From positions 441,001 through 505,000 of the forward strand of contig CAJNDS010002086.1 of the NCBI GenBank assembly GCA_905221605.1: DNA of 64,000 nt, read 5' to 3'. This document shows positions 10,311 to 19,790 of this stretch, piece after piece (the stretch's first letter is position 1; each line of letters starts with the position of its first letter). Made by a program: the position numbers and the translations under genes. The notes beneath the pieces are model-generated. The model was not told the DNA's origin, did not search any database, and saw only the letters and a program-made list of their open reading frames with translations. The DNA comes from Symbiodinium natans (taxonomy: Eukaryota; Sar; Dinophyceae; Suessiales; Symbiodiniaceae).

Positions 10311-10679
10311 ACTTCTGACGCCATTTTTTGCAACAGCCGAATGGCCGAGGTACGACTGGTTCCGCTTCTACAAGTGGGACGGCGAGACCACCTACCCATG
10401 CGCCGCCTCTCGGACACACAGGGGGGCAGCAGGGTGCATGTACGGAGCTGATCCAGTCCCGAAGCCGTGAAACATCCACACCCTAAGCCCAGCAATCCGG
10501 CTCCATGCATGTAGAAAGGCCATCGCTTCTCATAAGCTTTCAGGCATACTCATATGTTTATGTTTTGGAGCTTTGCTGGCCTTCCTTGAACCAATTTGGC
10601 CCCGCATGCCGGCGCCCGCCAAGGGCTTCTCCTCGTCGTGCCTCTCCAGCGATGTCGCTTGGATCCAAGGATCCAAGTC

Positions 10680-10761
10680 CTAGGCTGGGGTATTAGGCCT
10701 TATCATCCCCATAGTGAACCCTATAAGGGCTTTTTTAAGGGATTATAGGGCATAATAGCCC
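10680..10761 (+). mobile_element. Family A element, right end replaced by telomeric repeats
   Basis: The left end CTAGGCTGGGGTATTAGG matches the family end CCAGGATGGGCTATTAGG. The core CCATAGTGAACCCTATAAGGG is typical. At the right, CATAATAGCCC, which should run on into ATCCTGG, turns into TAAACCC repeats. Confidence 0.75.
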
Positions 10762-10801
10762 TAAACCCTAAACCCTAAACTCTAAACCCTAAACCCTAAA
10801 C
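10758..10801 (-). repeat. Telomeric block capping a broken family A element
   Basis: About 6 CCCTAAA units starting inside the element's AATAGCCC; one CTCTAAA variant. Confidence 0.9.
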
Positions 10802-10834
10802 CGCATCACGTGCTAAGCCGTCAGCTTAGGGCCT

Positions 10835-11070
10835 ATGGTAGAAGGCTGGGCATGGGGCCATGGGGGTAGGGCCTGGGGGCGCTGGGGCCATGAAGCCATG
10901 GGGCCAGGGCCGTGTTGGTGCTGGAAGCTGGGGGAGTTGGGGTGGGGTGGGAGCGGCAAGCGCCTTGGTTGGGGGACGTAGATGAGGTGGGGGAGGGGGG
11001 GTTGAGGGGGCGGGGGGCTTGGGGGGTGGGGGCGGGTGGGAGTTGGGGTAGCGCTTGGCGGACTGTCATG
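10835..11070 (+). other. G-rich low-complexity tract upstream of the 11192 gene
   Basis: About 235 bp of runs of G and GGGGC-like words with few C. It could form G-quadruplexes on the + strand. The proline-rich ORF on the other strand and the Gly-rich one on this strand are composition artefacts. It may be the 5' flank or 5' UTR of the gene at 11192. Confidence 0.5.
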
Positions 11071-11191
11071 GATGAGGTGGAAGGTCTAGAAAGCAGTGGG
11101 TCTTCACGGACGCCGCCCCCGGCTGGGGTGGTGCACTCGATATCCTTGGAAACTCTTTTCGATCTTCCGAACCCACGGCCGACTATCCACG

Positions 11192-11784
11192 ATGGGTAAG
11201 ACGGCTGCTGTGTTTGTTGACAATCTCCCCCGCCTGGGGTCTGGAGTGGTGTACTCTGCCGACAGCGTGTTCCGCTCCGAGATCAAGGAGGGTTGAGTGA
11301 GCGTGAGCGGGTCTCCGTCTCCGTGCTGACTGAGTACGCCGGTCCGGACGTCGCTTTATTGCGTGTCTGGGTTCTCCGACGTGCGGCCAAACAGTACGGA
11401 GTTGGTGTCGAGGACTTTTTGTTCCGCGTCTACCGCTATTGCGTGGTGGAGCCGTCGCACGTCGTCGTGCTGGCCCCCGTGCCCAACGGTGTGGTGTTGA
11501 GCGACTATTTGATGCCTCTCACCAAGCGCGAAAAGCAGTGCATGCTAACGGCACCTATCAGTTCGTTTTGCCTGCCCGCCGTCGGAGCGGCCCCTGTCGA
11601 GCTTGACGTGCCGTCACCGGTTTTCTCAGGCACCGGGAGCACATACGTTGCTTCCTCGGGGCCTGTGTCTCCCATGTCCGGAGAGCGTTTTCTCCGCCAC
11701 GCGGGGGTTCACTTCGAGGACAAGGAAACCGAGGAGATTGTTCAGGGTCAGGGGGAGTCCTCCTCTGCTGTACAAATGCGCTGA
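11192..11784 (+). CDS. Orphan protein gene with one frame change
   Basis: I do not recognise the product. An ATG at 11192 opens MGKTAAVFVDNLPRLGSG and runs 34 codons to a TGA at 11294-11296. A second frame, open from 11221 to 11784 with no ATG near its start, continues with a composition that looks coding (Val-rich, GC-rich third positions; segments such as VEDFLFRVYRYCVVEPSHVVVLAP). The simplest reading is one protein of about 195 aa interrupted by a single-base indel near 11290, or a -1 shift there. No textbook slippery heptamer is present. The last third is Ser/Pro/Gly-rich. A good 3' splice site at 11862 suggests the C terminus is encoded after an intron. No relict spliced leader is visible upstream, which is a G-rich tract. 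It could also be a decaying pseudogene. Confidence 0.45.
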
Positions 11785-11862
11785 CAACCTGGGTGGGTCC
11801 CTGAAATGTTGGTTACAATATGATTGGCTGCCTTTGGTAGTCTCTTTTTGCTTTTGTTTCAG
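11770..11862 (+). other. Candidate intron (93 nt) plus 10-codon last exon
   Basis: GT at 11770 and AG at 11861-11862, the latter preceded by a long pyrimidine tract (TTTTTGCTTTTGTTTCAG). Splicing joins codon GCT in phase 0 to ATC GGG GGA and gives the tail IGGPAQGWNG, with a stop at 11893-11895. Other donors, such as GTGGGT near 11791, would be out of the open frame. The acceptor is convincing and the donor is only one option. Confidence 0.3.
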
Positions 11863-12113
11863 ATCGGGGGACCCGCGCAAGGTTGGAACGGATAGTAGTG
11901 GTGCACTGAATCGGCTATTCCCGTAACGAAGGGTTCTGGTTCTTTAGGGTGCTGGGTGTTGATGGTGATGTGTGGCTTTTATGACAAAGGGAATAGCATG
12001 TAATTCTACAGGTCCTGTAGTGGACCCCCTTTCTCCAAATGGACATGTCATCGACGTAACCCTGCCCTGCGGTTCGGCCAGCTATGCGGGAGCGAAAAAA
12101 AGCCCTAAACCCT

Positions 12114-12176
12114 AAACCCTATAAAGGGCCCTTTAAGGGATTCTCGGGTAGCATAGCCCATCCCGGACTGCTACAA
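12114..12176 (+). mobile_element. Family A element, left half replaced by telomeric repeats
   Basis: AAACCCTATAAAGGGCCC and the right end AGCATAGCCCATCCCGG are family A. The left half is absent, and CCCTAAA units lead straight into the family's own AACCCTATAAAGGG. Confidence 0.75.
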
Positions 12177-12247
12177 ATCACGGGGCTTCAGAGGGTTTTG
12201 CATCCCTGGAGTGCGGTGCGAGGCTGCGAGGCAGGAGGTGCGCACCA

Positions 12248-12412
12248 CCAGGATGGGCTATTCGGGTTTAGGGTTTAGGGTTTAGGGTTTAGGGTTTAGG
12301 GTTTAGGGTTTTAGGGTTTTAGGGTTTTAGGGTTTTAGGGTTTTAGGGTTTTAGGGTTTAGGACCCTATATGGGGCTTTTTAAGGGTTTTTAGGGTAGAA
12401 TAGCCCGTCCTG
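12248..12412 (+). mobile_element. Family A element interrupted by a telomeric block
   Basis: The left end CCAGGATGGGCTATT is followed by about 98 bp of TTTAGGG and TTTTAGGG units. GACCCTATATGGGGC then resumes the element to CCGTCCTGG. Compared with the intact copy at 35156, about 23 bp were lost at the insertion. CA flanks both outer ends. Confidence 0.85.
12265..12362 (+). repeat. Telomeric block inside a family A element
   Basis: Six TTTAGGG units, then six consecutive TTTTAGGG units, then TTTAGG. Confidence 0.95.
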
Positions 12413-12482
12413 GCATGGGCCCCTTGTGCAGGGGTAGGCTTGAACATGATTTTCAATTCTTATTGCCATTTGTTTGGGGTTG

Positions 12483-12563
12483 GGTTCAGGGTTCAGGGTT
12501 CAGGGTTTAGGGTTCAGGGTTCAGTGTTCAGGGTTCAGGGTTTAGGGTTTAGGGTTTAGGGTT
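12483..12563 (+). repeat. Telomeric block mixed with TTCAGGG
   Basis: Mostly TTCAGGG in the first 60 bp (one TTCAGTG), then TTTAGGG. Confidence 0.95.
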
Positions 12564-12696
12564 ACTCTTGATCCCTGTATAATCCTTTGGGTGCTTAAGT
12601 CCTGTCTCAATGCTTTTTGAGTTCCTATGTCAGACTTCAAGGGTGAAGTCCATCTTTCGGCTCCAGGCTCGCGCGCAGGAAAAAGGTTACTGGATG

Positions 12697-12742
12697 GGTT
12701 TAGGGTTTAGGGTTTAGGGTTTAGGGTTTAGGGTTTAGGGTT
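12697..12742 (+). repeat. Telomeric block, 6 units
   Basis: Uniform TTTAGGG. Confidence 0.95.
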
Positions 12743-13138
12743 GCTCTCTGTCTCTTCACCCCGTGTAAAGTGTCCTGCTGTATTTTGACAGCCTGAGTCC
12801 GTCGGTCGATCTGATGTTGGAGCAAGGGGCTGTTCATGCAGAGAGGGGGAAGAAATCTTCGGATAGCCAAGCCTCGGGCTTGGAGATTTCAGGATATTTT
12901 TGTTACGACATGTGCTCCTACTTCCGTCCTCAGGAGTCTCCTGACTCAGCTCAAGAGTTGAAGGGGTCGTCCCCCTGGCACCGCGAACCACGAAGCGATC
13001 GGAATCGGAAGTAGCAGCGGTTTTTGGTTTTGCCGCAGTAACCGAAGGGATCACAGCAGATCAGGGGCTGTGCCTCGCAACTGGCAGACGCTGGCGGCGC
13101 AGGCGAAAGCGCTGCGACGGCTGCATCCCCCGTCATAC

Positions 13139-13300
13139 TGGGTTTAGGGTTTTTAGGGTTTTTAGGGTTTTTAGGGTTTTTAGGGTTTTTAGGGTTTTTA
13201 GGGTTTTTAGGGTTTTTAGGGTTGTTAGGGTTGTTAGGGTTGTTAGGGTTGTTAGGGTTGTTAGGGGTTTGGGGTTTTTTGGGGTTTTTGGGGTTGGCAT
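13139..13300 (+). repeat. Telomere-derived 9-bp variant array
   Basis: About eight GGGTTTTTA units followed by five GGGTTGTTA units, then GGGGTTTTT-like units. The 9-bp period keeps three frames open on the other strand, producing Asn-Pro-rich translations that are not genes. Confidence 0.95.
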
Positions 13301-13641
13301 GGCCCGCTTCCAGGCTCGTGACTGACACGGCGCCGCCGGTGCTGGTCGCACAGTGAAAGCCGGCCTATTGGAGAAGACGGGACGAAACACTGGGGAAACG
13401 GCAGGCCACTCTCTAGGCGTGTAGATCTACCAGGCAACAGCTGCTTGCTGGGCTTGGACGCTTGGAAAGCACCAGCATGCCCCACAACACAGAACAAATG
13501 GCTGCAGACTCTCCAGGAAGTTCCAGATGCCTTGACGGGCTCCTGGTGGCACCCAATCCAGGAAAAACCAGAACAGAATGACGAACTGTACGGACACGAC
13601 TCGTGCGAGTCCAAGTCTGAGAACCCTTGTATAATCTTGAT

Positions 13642-13686
13642 ACCCTAAACCCTAAACCCTAAACCCTAAACCCTAAACCCTAAACC
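13642..13686 (-). repeat. Telomeric block, 6 units
   Basis: Uniform CCCTAAA. Confidence 0.95.
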
Positions 13687-13772
13687 GTGCGCAGCAGGCT
13701 CAGGGCCAAGAGCCGGTCACGGGGTGCCTAAAATCTGGGTGGCGACCTCCGTTGTCCTGCTGTCACATGCTA

Positions 13773-13852
13773 CCCTAAACCCTAAACCCTAAACCCTAAA
13801 CCCTAAACCCTAGACCCTAGACCCTAGACCCTAAACCCTAAACCCTAACCCC
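13773..13852 (-). repeat. Telomeric block, 11 units with CCCTAGA
   Basis: A contiguous run of three CCCTAGA lies inside CCCTAAA units. Confidence 0.95.
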
Positions 13853-14136
13853 TTTTTTCGTTGATGGCATTAATGTGTCGGAAGAGCAGCGAGGAGTTGG
13901 CATGGGTTTGGGGCTTTCGGGTTTTGATTGCGTGAACGTGCCTCACAAGCTGCAGCTAAAGATTGCCAGTACACCTCACCACTAGCCGAGAGTCGTATGT
14001 CACGCACCGTACGCAAGCTCTGACCCCAAAGCCCTAAACCTCAGCAGAAACTGCTTACTGTTGGCTAGTAGGGAATGGGGGACGAAGGTGCCATCCATAA
14101 TCCGTTAAAGGATATATATAGATATGTATAGGGGGA

Positions 14137-14228
14137 CATGGGGTACCTCATCTATAATCCCTTAAAGGGTATATATATATATATATATATGGGCGTCCGC
14201 CTATTGCGGTTCCCCTTATTTTTTTAGG
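14137..14228 (+). repeat. Left terminal inverted repeat of the 3-kb element
   Basis: Contains the near-palindromic GGGGTACCTCAT, a (TA)10 run, and GGGCGTCCGCCTATTGCGG followed by TTCCCCTTATT. Its inverse is at 17043-17135. Confidence 0.65.
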
Positions 14229-14249
14229 TTTACATAAATGTATATATTT

Positions 14250-16360
14250 TAACCCTAAACCATCGTTATAACCACAGCAACAAGTCGATGATGATGTAAG
14301 TACCCCAAACCTATAGGGTTAAGTTTGACAGGTTTAGGGCTTAAGATTCAGGCATTTAAACGTCAGCCCGCAATGAAACCTAAACCCTAACCGTTCAACC
14401 CGATAGAGTTAAGGTTAAGCGGTTAGGGTTTAAGATTTAGGTATTTTTAAACTTTAAACCTAAACCCATAGAGATTTAACCTTAAGGGTTGAAAGTTCGG
14501 GCAGTTAAACCTTAACCCTGAACCGTTTAGGGTCAGAACCCTAAAACCCGACAGGGCTCTACAAGGAACAAAGGTTTTGACCCTAAAGGGTGCTGAAGGT
14601 ATGCATGCCCAAACCTTAGGTTTTCTTGAACCATTCAACCCTACAGGGTTTAAAGGCTTAGGGTTTAAGGTTTAGGCATTACCTGTACGATAGAACCTGA
14701 AAGCCCTATAGGGCTTGGGGCTTAGATCCCTAAACCTTGAATCCCATAGGGCTATGCCTACGTTTGTAGGGCTTTCTTCCCGGTGACGCGAGAATACTGT
14801 GAGCAAATGTCCTTTTTCACTACTTCCTGGGATTCAAAATATAAACAAACCATATCGTTATATGATAGAATTCAGGTTTTGCTTATCGGGGGATGGTTGC
14901 TTGAGCTATCTTAGGTAAGGTAAGGATTTTAGGATAGAGGTTTTGTTTTGCTTATTGGGGCGTGATGGGGTTACCCTCATTTTCTTATAGGCTATTTACA
15001 TGTATAAAAATCAAACCCTGAACCATAGTTATAACCGCAGCAAGAAGTTATAACCGTGTCATAAAGAAATTTCCGCAGAGCTCGTCAAATCCGATCATGA
15101 TGTAGGCGCCCCAACCCTAGAGGGTTAAGGTTGACAGGTTTAGGGTTTATGATTGAGGCATTTAAACCTAAGCCGGCAATTCAACCTAAACCCGAACCTT
15201 TAAACCCTATAGAGTTAAGGTTTAAGGGGTTGGGGTTTAGGATTTAGGCATTTAAAACGAAAACTCGAAAAGTTTCAATCTTAAGTGTTTGAAGTTCGGG
15301 CATTCAGACCTTAACCCTGATTCGTTTAGGGTCAGAACCGTAAAACCCTATAGGGCTCCCAAAGGTTCAAAGATTTTAACCCTAAAGGGTACTGAAGGTA
15401 TACATGCCCAGACCTTAGGTTGTCGAACCATTGAACCCTATAGGGTTTAACGGTTTAGGTTTAAGGTTTGGGCATTAATTACCAATACAATGGAACCTTA
15501 AAACACCCCAGAGCGCTTGGGGCTCAAATCCCCAAACCTTGAATCCCATAGGGTTATGCCTACGTTTGTAGCGCTTTCGTCCCGGTGACGCGAGAATACT
15601 GTGAGCAAATGTCCTTCCACTACTTCATGGGATTCAAAATATAAACAAAGAGGATAATTCAAGTTTTGCTTATCGGGGGATGGTTGCTTGAGCTATCTTA
15701 GGTAAGGTAAAGATTTTAGGATAGAGTTTTTGTTTTGCTTGAGCTATCTTAGGTAAGGTAAAGATTTTGGGATAGAGGTTTTGTTTTGCTTTTATTTTTG
15801 GGGCGTGATGGGGTTACCGTTGCCCTCATTTTCTTATAGGCTAATTTACATGTATATCAATCAAATCCTGAACCATAGTTATAACCGCAGCAAAAAGTTA
15901 TAACCTTGTCATGTGCATATATCCGCAGAGCTCGTCACTTTCACTACTTGCTGGGATTCAACATATACACAAACTATATCGTTAAATGATGGAATTCAGG
16001 AATTGCGTATCGGGGGATGGTTGCTTGAGATATTTTAGCTAAGGTAAAGTATTTGGGATATTTCGCTTGTTGGGGGCGTGATGGGGCTCCCCTTATTCTT
16101 ATGGGTTTACATAAGTGTATAAAAATCAAACCCTAACCCATAGTTATAACCACAGCAATAAGTTATAACCTTGTCATATAGAAATTTCCGCAGAGCTCGT
16201 CAAATCCGATCATGATGTAGGCGCCCCAACCCTAGAGGGTTAAGGTTGACAGGTTTAGGGTTTATGATTGAGGCACTTAAACCTAAGCCGGCAATTCAAC
16301 CTAAACCCGAAGCTTTAAGCCCTATAGAGTTAAAGTTTAAGAATTAGGGTTTAAGGCGCA
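14250..16360. repeat. Degenerate large tandem repeat rich in CCCTATAGGG
   Basis: A unit of roughly 0.8 kb recurs with internal deletions. ATAACCNCAGCAANAAGT starts near 14269, 15028, (15890) and 16143. GGGATTCAAAATATAAAC starts near 14829 and 15630, with a diverged copy at 15952. Units contain short palindromes such as CCCTATAGGG and many telomere-like but diverged words (TTAGGGTTTAAG), so the unit may have grown from telomeric DNA. A duplicated TTGCTTGAGCTATCTTAGG lies at 15685 and 15737. Confidence 0.6.
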
Positions 16361-16386
16361 ATCCCATATAGTATACGTATACTTCT

Positions 16387-16495
16387 GAGCAGAAAAGATA
16401 CGGGAGACACTGCTTGCGATTCAGAATATTCGGAGCAGAAAGGATACAGGGGACACTGCTTGCGAATCAGAAGTTTAGGAGCAGAAAAGATGCGG
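16387..16495 (+). repeat. 46-bp tandem repeat, about 2.3 copies
   Basis: GAGCAGAAAAGATACGGG begins at 16387, 16433 and 16479. The first two copies carry the shared GACACTGCTTGCGA; the third is cut short. Confidence 0.75.
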
Positions 16496-16518
16496 TCGAG
16501 GTACCTCGGCAGGAGCAC

Positions 16519-17035
16519 CATTAAACCATCAAACCATTAAACCAATAAACCATTAAACCATTAAACCAATGGTTTCCCCCTTATGAAAATCCCCTAAACC
16601 ATTAAACCATTAAACCAATGGTTTCCCCCTTATGAAAATCCCTTAAACCATTAAGCCATTAAGCCATTAAGCCATTAAACCATTAAACCATTAAACCATT
16701 AAACCATTAAACCATTAAACCAATGGTTGCCCGCCATGAAAATGGTTTAATGGTTTAGGGGATTCCCATATGGGGGAAACCATTGGTTTAATGGTTTAAT
16801 GGTTTAATGGTTTAATGGTTTAATGGTTTAGGGGATTTTCATAAGGGGGAAACCATTGGTTTAATGGTTTAATGGTTTAATGGTTTAATGGTTTAATGGT
16901 TTAATGGTTTAGGGGATTTTCAGAAGGGGGAAACCATTGGTTTAATGGTTTAATGGTATGGTTTAATGGTTTAATGGTTTAGGGGGAGACCATTGGTTTA
17001 ATGGTTTGAGGGATTCTTGGTTAGATGGTTTACGG
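16519..17035. repeat. Inverted TAAACCATT minisatellite (large hairpin)
   Basis: Runs of TAAACCATT (16519-16735) are followed by runs of the inverse AATGGTTTA (16739-17035). Both arms carry the spacer CCAATGGTTTCCCCCTTATG or its inverse, so the unit is a higher-order block: several 9-mers plus a roughly 30-bp spacer. The DNA can fold into a hairpin of over 200 bp per arm. It is inside the 3-kb foldback element. Confidence 0.85.
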
Positions 17036-17042
17036 GAATGTG

Positions 17043-17135
17043 CAAAAAAACACAGGGGAACCGCTATAGGCGGTGACCCATATATATATATATATATATA
17101 TTTGTATATATAGGTGGATATGGGGTACCTCATGC
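17043..17135 (-). repeat. Right terminal inverted repeat of the 3-kb element
   Basis: Reads, in reverse complement, CATGAGGTACCCCATAT, a TA-rich run and GGGTCACCGCCTATAGCGG. It matches the left end base by base except at scattered positions. Confidence 0.65.
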
Positions 17136-17240
17136 CCTATCAGCAGTAAGCCTGAGGACACGTATCTGGATGGAAACAACCCTTGCGATGGCCAACCCAT
17201 GGTCGGATCCTGGCATCTTGGCTGCCCTAAAGAACAGGGT

Positions 17241-17332
17241 GTTTAGGGTTTAGGGTTTAGGGTTTAGGGTTTAGGGTTTATAATTTAGGGTTTAGGGTTT
17301 AGGGTTAGGGTTTAGGGTTTAGGGTTTAGGGT
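17241..17332 (+). repeat. Telomeric block, 13 units
   Basis: TTTAGGG interrupted by TATAATTTAGGG and one short TTAGGG. Confidence 0.95.
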
Positions 17333-18108
17333 GCGGACCTGCCAGGGCCCTGAAGGTCTGTTGGGTTTGGGCTTGGGAGTCGCGGATGCCGCAAACCACT
17401 GTGACCCTGAAACCCTCGAACCGGCCTCGAACTCTTATTTCTGAATCCTCTCGCGTCTTGTCCAAAGGGGTCGGGTGTCAGAGATCCCCGCACCGCACTT
17501 TCACCGGCACCAAACGCCATTGCCAGGCATGGCAAGACAGCCTGCGCCGCATCCTGCCGATAGCTTTCGGGAGGCGTCCCGTTTGCTGTCGTTTGGTTTG
17601 GGGCTTGCAAGTTTGTGTTTCAGGCCATTGTTGTATCTGGAATTCTGGACTACAGGTGATTCACAGGTTGCGTCCGAAAGGCCCCACCAGCATGGAATGA
17701 GGGTCAATTTTTTTTGTATAGTCAGGCGCTCTCTGGCCCCTCCCATGGTCCAGGATCCCCGTCCCAATTTCCAGTTGTGGTCTTCCTCTGTGGTGTGGGG
17801 GGTGTGGTTGTTGGGGGGAGGCGTCTTCACCTCCCGTGGCGTGGGGTGTTTGGCATGTGGTCTGCTTTCCCTCCTCCTTCTGCTCCTGGACCAAACATCA
17901 GAAAACAGAGGGCCGCAACCCCACCAAAGCAAGGTCGGGGTTAGGTTTAGGGCAAGGCCGCAGGGCTTAAGCGGAACGTGGCAGGGTTTAGGCAGAGTTT
18001 AGGTTGGTTTTCACAGGGTTGAGGCAGTGTTTAGGGTCGGGCATAGGTTATTTCATGTGGTATTATAGGCTTTAGGTAGGCGGGCAGGGTTTGGGAGGGG
18101 TTTCGGGT

Positions 18109-18138
18109 TTACGGTTTAGGGTTTAGGGTTTGGGGCTT
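18109..18138 (+). repeat. Short telomeric block
   Basis: About 4 units with TTTACGG and TTTGGGG variants. Confidence 0.8.
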
Positions 18139-18215
18139 GGGGCCCTGTATGAAGCCTCTGCAAGGGTGCTGAGAAGGTCCCAGGCAGGCAGTGCAGCAGT
18201 CCTAGCCGTAAAAAA

Positions 18216-18275
18216 GGGTTTAGGGTTTAGGGTTTAGGGTTTAGGGTTTAGGGTTTAGGGTTTAGGGTTTAGGGT
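18216..18275 (+). repeat. Telomeric block, 8 units
   Basis: Uniform TTTAGGG. Confidence 0.95.
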
Positions 18276-18361
18276 CGCACACAAGAGCCCTTCTGGGCTG
18301 GACTGCTCCAAGCCTTCAGAGGGATCAGGCGCTAGGATACACGGTGCGTTTGTGGTCCCGA

Positions 18362-18418
18362 ATTAGGGTTTAGGGTTTAGGGTTTAGGGTTTAGGGTTTA
18401 GGGTTTAGGGTTTAGGGC
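18362..18418 (+). repeat. Telomeric block, 8 units
   Basis: Uniform TTTAGGG. CCCGAATT before and CCCCGATT after it are similar but not identical flanks. Confidence 0.95.
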
Positions 18419-18423
18419 CCCGA

Positions 18424-19234
18424 TTGTTTCTTTTAACGGCTCCAAGCAAGCCCCGAAGTCCCCCTTGCGCCACCTCCCCCTCCCTGTCAGGAATTGGCAT
18501 CCTTGGGGCCTTGTGAAGATTACCGGCTGAGCAAGGAGAGTGAAGGCTCACTACTGGTCTCAGGACCCTGCCATCGGGAGAGGTATTGGAGAGTCTTTCA
18601 GGTACCCTTTTTTATTATTCGACCATTTTGTGAGGGCCTGGGAAGTCCAAATTCGCAAGCTTTTGAGCAAGGCGGCCCTGTGCAGGCACCGCAAGGCAAG
18701 AAGCAGTGCAGCTGAGCTCCATCGGTGTCACTGCATGGTTAGGATCATCTTAGACATCATCTTAGACTCCAAGCCATCAAACTCATCGATGCACTGCAGT
18801 GGGCTCGCCGCATTTGTATTATGAGCTGTCCAATCTGGATAGGCTTCGCTTGATCGAGGGTTTTGCTCGATAAGGCGCTCGTCATTCCGCAGCGCTCTTT
18901 TGTTGCAGCTGCTCTTCTGTTAAGAGCCTGAAGCTCCCTAAACCGAAAGCGCAAGAGTATATTCCAGCTGGAATCCATTCATGGTCAGCTGCGGCGCCGT
19001 TCGCAGACCAGGGCTTCTTCAAGCCTCTGGTCCGTCCGTTTGAAGTTCTGCAAGCCTTTTGTGATCCCTTACTACCATCATGACCTCAGCATAGCTAGTT
19101 TACAAAGTTGAGGGTTCAACTTAGGGCATGGCGCAGGCGTGTCAGGGCATTGGGACATGGGTTCACCGAAAAAAGGGGATTCGCGAGAGTGTAAGACAGT
19201 GTAAAGAGGGTTGCTTGCCATGCTTGAATATTTT
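18424..19234. other. Repeat-poor stretch, no gene recognised
   Basis: A short duplication GGATCATCTTAGACATCATC at 18740. No ORF above 95 codons. Confidence 0.5.
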
Positions 19235-19272
19235 GGGGTTTAGGGTTTAGGGTTTAGGCTTTAGGGTTTAGG
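19235..19272 (+). repeat. Telomeric block, 5 units
   Basis: TTTAGGG with one TTTAGGC. Confidence 0.9.
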
Positions 19273-19512
19273 TGGCATATGCTCGAGGATCGAGATAACA
19301 CTCGACACCCTTCTCGCCTCTAGCATTGAGACTTTTGGTAACGGAGCAGCCACCAAAGAAAAAAAAAAACTCATCTGTCGTCAATCATCAGCAACGCAGC
19401 CCGTGGAAAAAGAGCCCTCTGCAAAATGTTCGGGCATAATCGGTTTGCGCATGCTTGTGTCGATCCGTCCCTTGCGTACCTTTACCCTCTATGCCCAAGT
19501 CCTCAACTTCAA

Positions 19513-19585
19513 ACCCTAAACTCTTAATCGTAAACCCTAAACCCTAACCTCAAACCCTAAACTTAAACCCCAATTAAACCCTGAA
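19513..19585 (-). repeat. Degenerate telomeric block
   Basis: CCCTAAAC words separated by CTCTTAATCGTA, CCTCAAA and CTTAAACCCCAATTAAA, so an old block. Confidence 0.75.
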
Positions 19586-19747
19586 TCCTGCCCCCGAATC
19601 GCCTCTGCAGCCTGGAAACCACGAAGCATGAGCGCACGGGCCATAACTGATGCCGTTTGAGCCAACAAGTTGCCAAAACCCCTAAAGCCCTAGCAAGCCC
19701 CCTAAAACCCCTAAAACCTCACAAGTTGCCTTAAGAGCCCTTTAGTG

Positions 19748-19790
19748 TTTAGGGTTTAGGGTTTACGGTTTAGGGTTTAAAGTTTAGGGT
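19748..19790 (+). repeat. Short degenerate telomeric block
   Basis: TTTAGTG, TTTAGGG and TTTACGG units. Further isolated copies follow to about 20020. Confidence 0.75.

Larger units (their letters stand above)
14137..17135. mobile_element. 3-kb foldback element with AT-rich terminal inverted repeats
   Basis: Left end: ATGGGGTACCTCAT at 14139, then (TA)n at 14171-14190, then GGGCGTCCGCCTATTGCGG at 14191. The right end is its inverse: CCGCTATAGGCGGTGACCC at 17061, (TA)n at 17080-17110, and ATGGGGTACCTCAT near 17120. The TIRs are about 90 bp, and their inner 36 bp match at about 28 positions. There is no ORF of note. Inside are a degenerate tandem repeat (14250-16360), a 46-bp repeat (16387-16495) and a head-to-head minisatellite (16519-17035). 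I read it as a non-autonomous foldback-type DNA element. Target duplication was not resolved. Confidence 0.65.

Noticed and set aside
12951-13390. Asn-Pro- and Thr-Leu-rich proteins on the minus strand
   Set aside because: They are translations of the 9-bp telomere-derived array at 13139-13300, open in several frames at once.
16519-17035. CRISPR-like array
   Set aside because: Regular short repeats with spacers, but the 'spacers' are themselves repeated, the unit is 9 bp, and the genome is eukaryotic.
17475-18002. 175-codon ORF with hydrophobic segments
   Set aside because: It has no ATG at the start (GTG), and an opposite-strand frame covers the same DNA. Composition-driven.
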